From positions 1 to 62,022 of the forward strand of contig NZ_QOIM01000054.1 in assembly GCF_003323735.1 (NCBI RefSeq): a stretch of DNA of 62,022 nucleotides, written 5' to 3'. This DNA comes from Streptomyces reniochalinae. Lineage in GTDB: Bacteria > Actinomycetota > Actinomycetes > Streptomycetales > Streptomycetaceae. Shown in pieces: positions 60,071 to 62,022 of the stretch. The notes below the pieces were generated by a model. That model saw only the letters and a program-made list of their open reading frames with translations, did no database searches and was not told where the DNA came from. Numbering within the stretch: the stretch's first letter is position 1; each line of letters opens with the position of its first letter. Position numbers and translations under genes: made by a program.

Positions 60071-60646
60071 ATGGCGCGGGCCGGACTGAGTAAGCAACGG
60101 CTGATCCGGGCGGGAGCCGAGCTGGCGGACGAGGTCGGATTCGACCGGGTGACCGTCTCGGCGCTCGCCAGACGGTTCGACGTCAAGGTCGCGAGCCTGT
60201 ACTCGCACCTGAGGAACTCCCATGACCTCAAGACGGGGATCGCGCTGCTCGCCCTGGAGGAACTGGCCGAGCGAGCCGCCGACGCGCTGGCCGGACGAGC
60301 GGGCAAGGACGCCTTGGCGGCCTTCGCGAACGCCTACCGCGACTACGCCGGCGAGCACCCCGGCCGATACGCCGCCACCCGGTTCCCCCTCGACCCCCGC
60401 ACCGCCGCCGCGAGCGCCGGAGGCAGGCACGCGCAGATGACGCGCGCGATCCTGCGCGGTTACGACCTGCCGGAACCGGACCAGACGCACGCCGTCCGGC
60501 TGCTCGGCAGCGTCTTCCACGGCTTCGTCAGCCTGGAGGCGTCCGGAGGCTTCAGCCACAGCGCCCCCGACTCGCCGGAGACCTGGGCGTGGGTCGTCGA
60601 CCACCTCGACGCCCTGCTGCGCAGCCTGCGCGCACCCGAGCCCTGA
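60071..60646 (+). CDS. TetR-family regulator divergent from the FBP gene
   Basis: A 191-aa repressor. The HTH (about 8-50) reads KQRLIRAGAELADEVGFDRVTVSALARRFDVKVASLYSHLRNSHDLKTGIALLALEELA. The C-terminal domain carries GFVSLEASGGFSHSAPDSPETWAWVVDHLDALL, the WHG-type ending of TetR subgroup members. The ATG at 60071 follows GGAGGGC; a GTG at 60062 is the alternative. It likely represses itself and the FBP gene through the AATTGCCTAA repeat. Confidence 0.9.
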   Translation: MARAGLSKQRLIRAGAELADEVGFDRVTVSALARRFDVKVASLYSHLRNSHDLKTGIALLALEELAERAADALAGRAGKDALAAFANAYRDYAGEHPGRYAATRFPLDPRTAAASAGGRHAQMTRAILRGYDLPEPDQTHAVRLLGSVFHGFVSLEASGGFSHSAPDSPETWAWVVDHLDALLRSLRAPEP

Positions 60647-60715
60647 CGCCACCCCTTCCCGTCCCCGCCCCCTCCTGAGCGCGAAGCGGCCTTCTCCGAC
60701 ACACAGGCTGGAGCA

Positions 60716-61891
60716 ATGAACCCCACGCACGACTGGAGCACCACGCCGGTCACCACAAACCTCGTACGCGGCGCCGCCGACCTGGAGCAGACCCCGCACG
60801 GCGTCCTGCCGCACCGGCTGCCCGCCTGGGCGCGCGCCCAGAACACCGACGGGCAGCTCGCGATGGTCGAGTCACAGCCCTCGGGGGTCCGCCTGGCGTT
60901 CCGTACCGGAGCGACCACCGTGGAGCTCGACGTACTGCCCACCAAACGCGACTACGTGGGCGCCCCGCCCCGCCCGGACGGCGTGTACGAGCTGCTCGTC
61001 GACGGCCGGCCCGCCCGCCGGGCGACCGCCACCGGCGGCAACACCCTGACCATCGACATGCTCGCCGGCACTGCCGAGACCACGCCGGGACCGGCCGACA
61101 CGCTGCGCTTCGAGGGCCTGCCCGACCGGGTCAAGGACATCGAGATCTGGCTGCCGCACAACGAGACCACCGAACTCGGCGCGCTGCGCACCGACGCTCC
61201 CGTCGAGCCCGTACCCGGTCCGGGGCGCAAGGTGTGGCTGCACCACGGTAGTTCGATCAGCCACGGCTCCGACGCCGCGGGGCCCACCACCACATGGCCC
61301 GCGCTGGCCGCCTCGCGGGGCGGTGTCGACCTGGTCAACCTCGGACTCGGCGGCAGCGCCCTGCTCGACCCGTTCACCGCCCGCACCATGCGGGACACCC
61401 CCGCCGACCTGATCAGCGTCAAGCTCGGCATCAACATCGTCAACAGCGACCTGATGCGGCTGCGGGCCTTCACCCCGGCGGTGCACGGCTTCCTCGACAC
61501 GATCCGCGAAGGACACCCGACCGCCCCGCTGCTGGTCGTCTCGTCGATCCTGTGCCCCATACACGAGGACACCCCGGGGCCGTGCGCTCCGGACTTCAGC
61601 GAGGTCAGCTCGGGGAGGATCCTCTTCCGGGCCATGGGCGATCCGGCAGAGCGCGCCGCCGGCAAGCTGACGCTCAACGTCATCCGCGAGGAGCTCGCCC
61701 GCATCGTCATCCAGCGGGCCGCGCGCGACCCGCACCTGTTCTATCTCGACGGCCGGGAGCTCTACGGCGAGGCCGACTTCGCCAAGCTGCCGCTGCCCGA
61801 CCAGCTGCATCCGGACGCGGCCGCACACCACCGGATCGGCGAGCGCTTCGCCGAGCTGGCCTTCGGCCCCGGCGGCCCGCTCGCACCCTGA
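60716..61891 (+). CDS. SGNH/GDSL-family hydrolase
   Basis: A 391-aa protein without a signal peptide. The N-terminal beta-sandwich (about 20-165) includes LAFRTGATTVELDVLPT and YELLVDGRPA. The SGNH hydrolase domain follows: block I KVWLHHGSSISHGSDA (Ser nucleophile), block II VDLVNLGLGGSALLDPF, block III ISVKLGINIVNSD and the catalytic Asp-His in LPDQLHPDAAAHHRIGERFAELAFG. The two-domain layout fits actinobacterial GDSL-like lipase/acylhydrolases that deacetylate or de-esterify carbohydrates. It starts at ATG 60716, 69 bp after the TetR stop, and ends at a strong hairpin. Confidence 0.88.
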   Translation: MNPTHDWSTTPVTTNLVRGAADLEQTPHGVLPHRLPAWARAQNTDGQLAMVESQPSGVRLAFRTGATTVELDVLPTKRDYVGAPPRPDGVYELLVDGRPARRATATGGNTLTIDMLAGTAETTPGPADTLRFEGLPDRVKDIEIWLPHNETTELGALRTDAPVEPVPGPGRKVWLHHGSSISHGSDAAGPTTTWPALAASRGGVDLVNLGLGGSALLDPFTARTMRDTPADLISVKLGINIVNSDLMRLRAFTPAVHGFLDTIREGHPTAPLLVVSSILCPIHEDTPGPCAPDFSEVSSGRILFRAMGDPAERAAGKLTLNVIREELARIVIQRAARDPHLFYLDGRELYGEADFAKLPLPDQLHPDAAAHHRIGERFAELAFGPGGPLAP

Positions 61892-61907
61892 GGGCCGCAT
61901 ACGCGAC

Positions 61908-61940
61908 GAGCGGGTGGGAGGGTGTTCCTCCCACCCGCTC
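61908..61940. terminator. 14-bp perfect hairpin after the SGNH hydrolase gene
   Basis: GAGCGGGTGGGAGG, loop GTGTT, then CCTCCCACCCGCTC. It stands 16 bp after the hydrolase stop and before the end of an apparent minus-strand gene. There is no T-run, as is usual in streptomycetes. Confidence 0.85.
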
Positions 61941-62006
61941 GGGGTGTCGCATGCGTGGTGCGTGTGTGCTGGGTGTGGGGGGTGTTGTCGGCTGGGGGCC
62001 TTCTGC

Positions 62007-62022
62007 TCAGTAGGCGGAGTCG
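62007..62022 (-). CDS. Possible 3' end of a gene continuing beyond the window
   Basis: On the minus strand the last bases read ...GAC-TCC-GCC-TAC-TGA, giving a C-terminus DSAY. It faces the SGNH gene across a strong terminator, a normal convergent arrangement. Nothing can be said of the product. Confidence 0.3.

Overview
The window reads as chromosomal DNA of a Streptomyces or close relative. GC content is very high, codons end mostly in G or C, GTG starts and 4-bp GTGA/ATGA gene overlaps are common, and the regulators are typical of the group (CebR, IdeR/DmdR1-type iron boxes, MmyB-like, TetR). I saw no tRNA, rRNA, CRISPR array, insertion sequence or phage module. About fifty genes or gene remnants can be supported.

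Layout. 1-1.8 kb: the 5' part of a secreted transglycosylase and a cation-diffusion-facilitator transporter. 1.8-8.2 kb: the cellobiose/cellotriose locus cebR > < cebE-cebF-cebG-bglC with CebR operators. 8.3-14.4 kb: two drug-type MFS exporters, a DUF2165 protein and a secreted serine hydrolase. 14.5-17.1 kb: three exported proteins (aerolysin-like, crystallin-like/I36-inhibitor-like, PI-specific phospholipase C). 17.3-30.5 kb: an orphan histidine kinase, an epoxide-hydrolase-like enzyme, an SDR with an MmyB-like regulator, OsmC, a DUF6126/XRE-cupin pair, an EntS-like MFS, a hydrolase/DUF1295 pair, a TIGR00027-type methyltransferase and an aromatic-acid-type MFS.

30.7-37.2 kb holds a damaged catabolic island. 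It has a frameshifted LysR gene, an internally deleted ACMSD-type decarboxylase, a hydratase/decarboxylase with a 14-bp and a 2-bp tandem duplication, a semialdehyde dehydrogenase lacking its 5' end, an MFS lacking its N-terminal half, an intact type-B carboxylesterase, and C-terminal pieces of an Lrp regulator and an M20 peptidase. Together these point to an aminomuconate (3-hydroxyanthranilate) meta-cleavage route that is no longer intact in this sequence.

37.2-48.8 kb is a catecholate siderophore locus between two iron boxes. It holds a YncE-like secreted propeller, an enterochelin esterase, an EntF-type C-A-T-TE synthetase whose ten-residue code reads as serine, a separate aryl carrier protein and isochorismatase, the DHB-AMP ligase, isochorismate synthase, DHB dehydrogenase and an unassigned 66-aa ORF. 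The predicted product is a tri(2,3-dihydroxybenzoyl-serine), that is, enterobactin. A wrecked FecE-type ATPase lies beside the second iron box.

49.3-53.0 kb: GntR regulator, nucleoside hydrolase and MFS, with paired operator-like sites and a duplicated 32-bp hairpin. 53.1-55.3 kb: ferredoxin, P450 and TetR with a perfect inverted-repeat operator. 55.3-62.0 kb: an SDR, a fused remnant of a response regulator and histidine kinase, an MFS/AraC pair, a small secreted protein, an FBP-domain protein with a divergent TetR, and an SGNH hydrolase ending at a strong hairpin.

A recurring feature is the number of broken genes. Several breakpoints remove the 5' ends of two opposed genes at once, and others are small tandem duplications or a homopolymer change. 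Genuine gene decay and collapsed or mis-called assembly both fit. Raw reads would decide.
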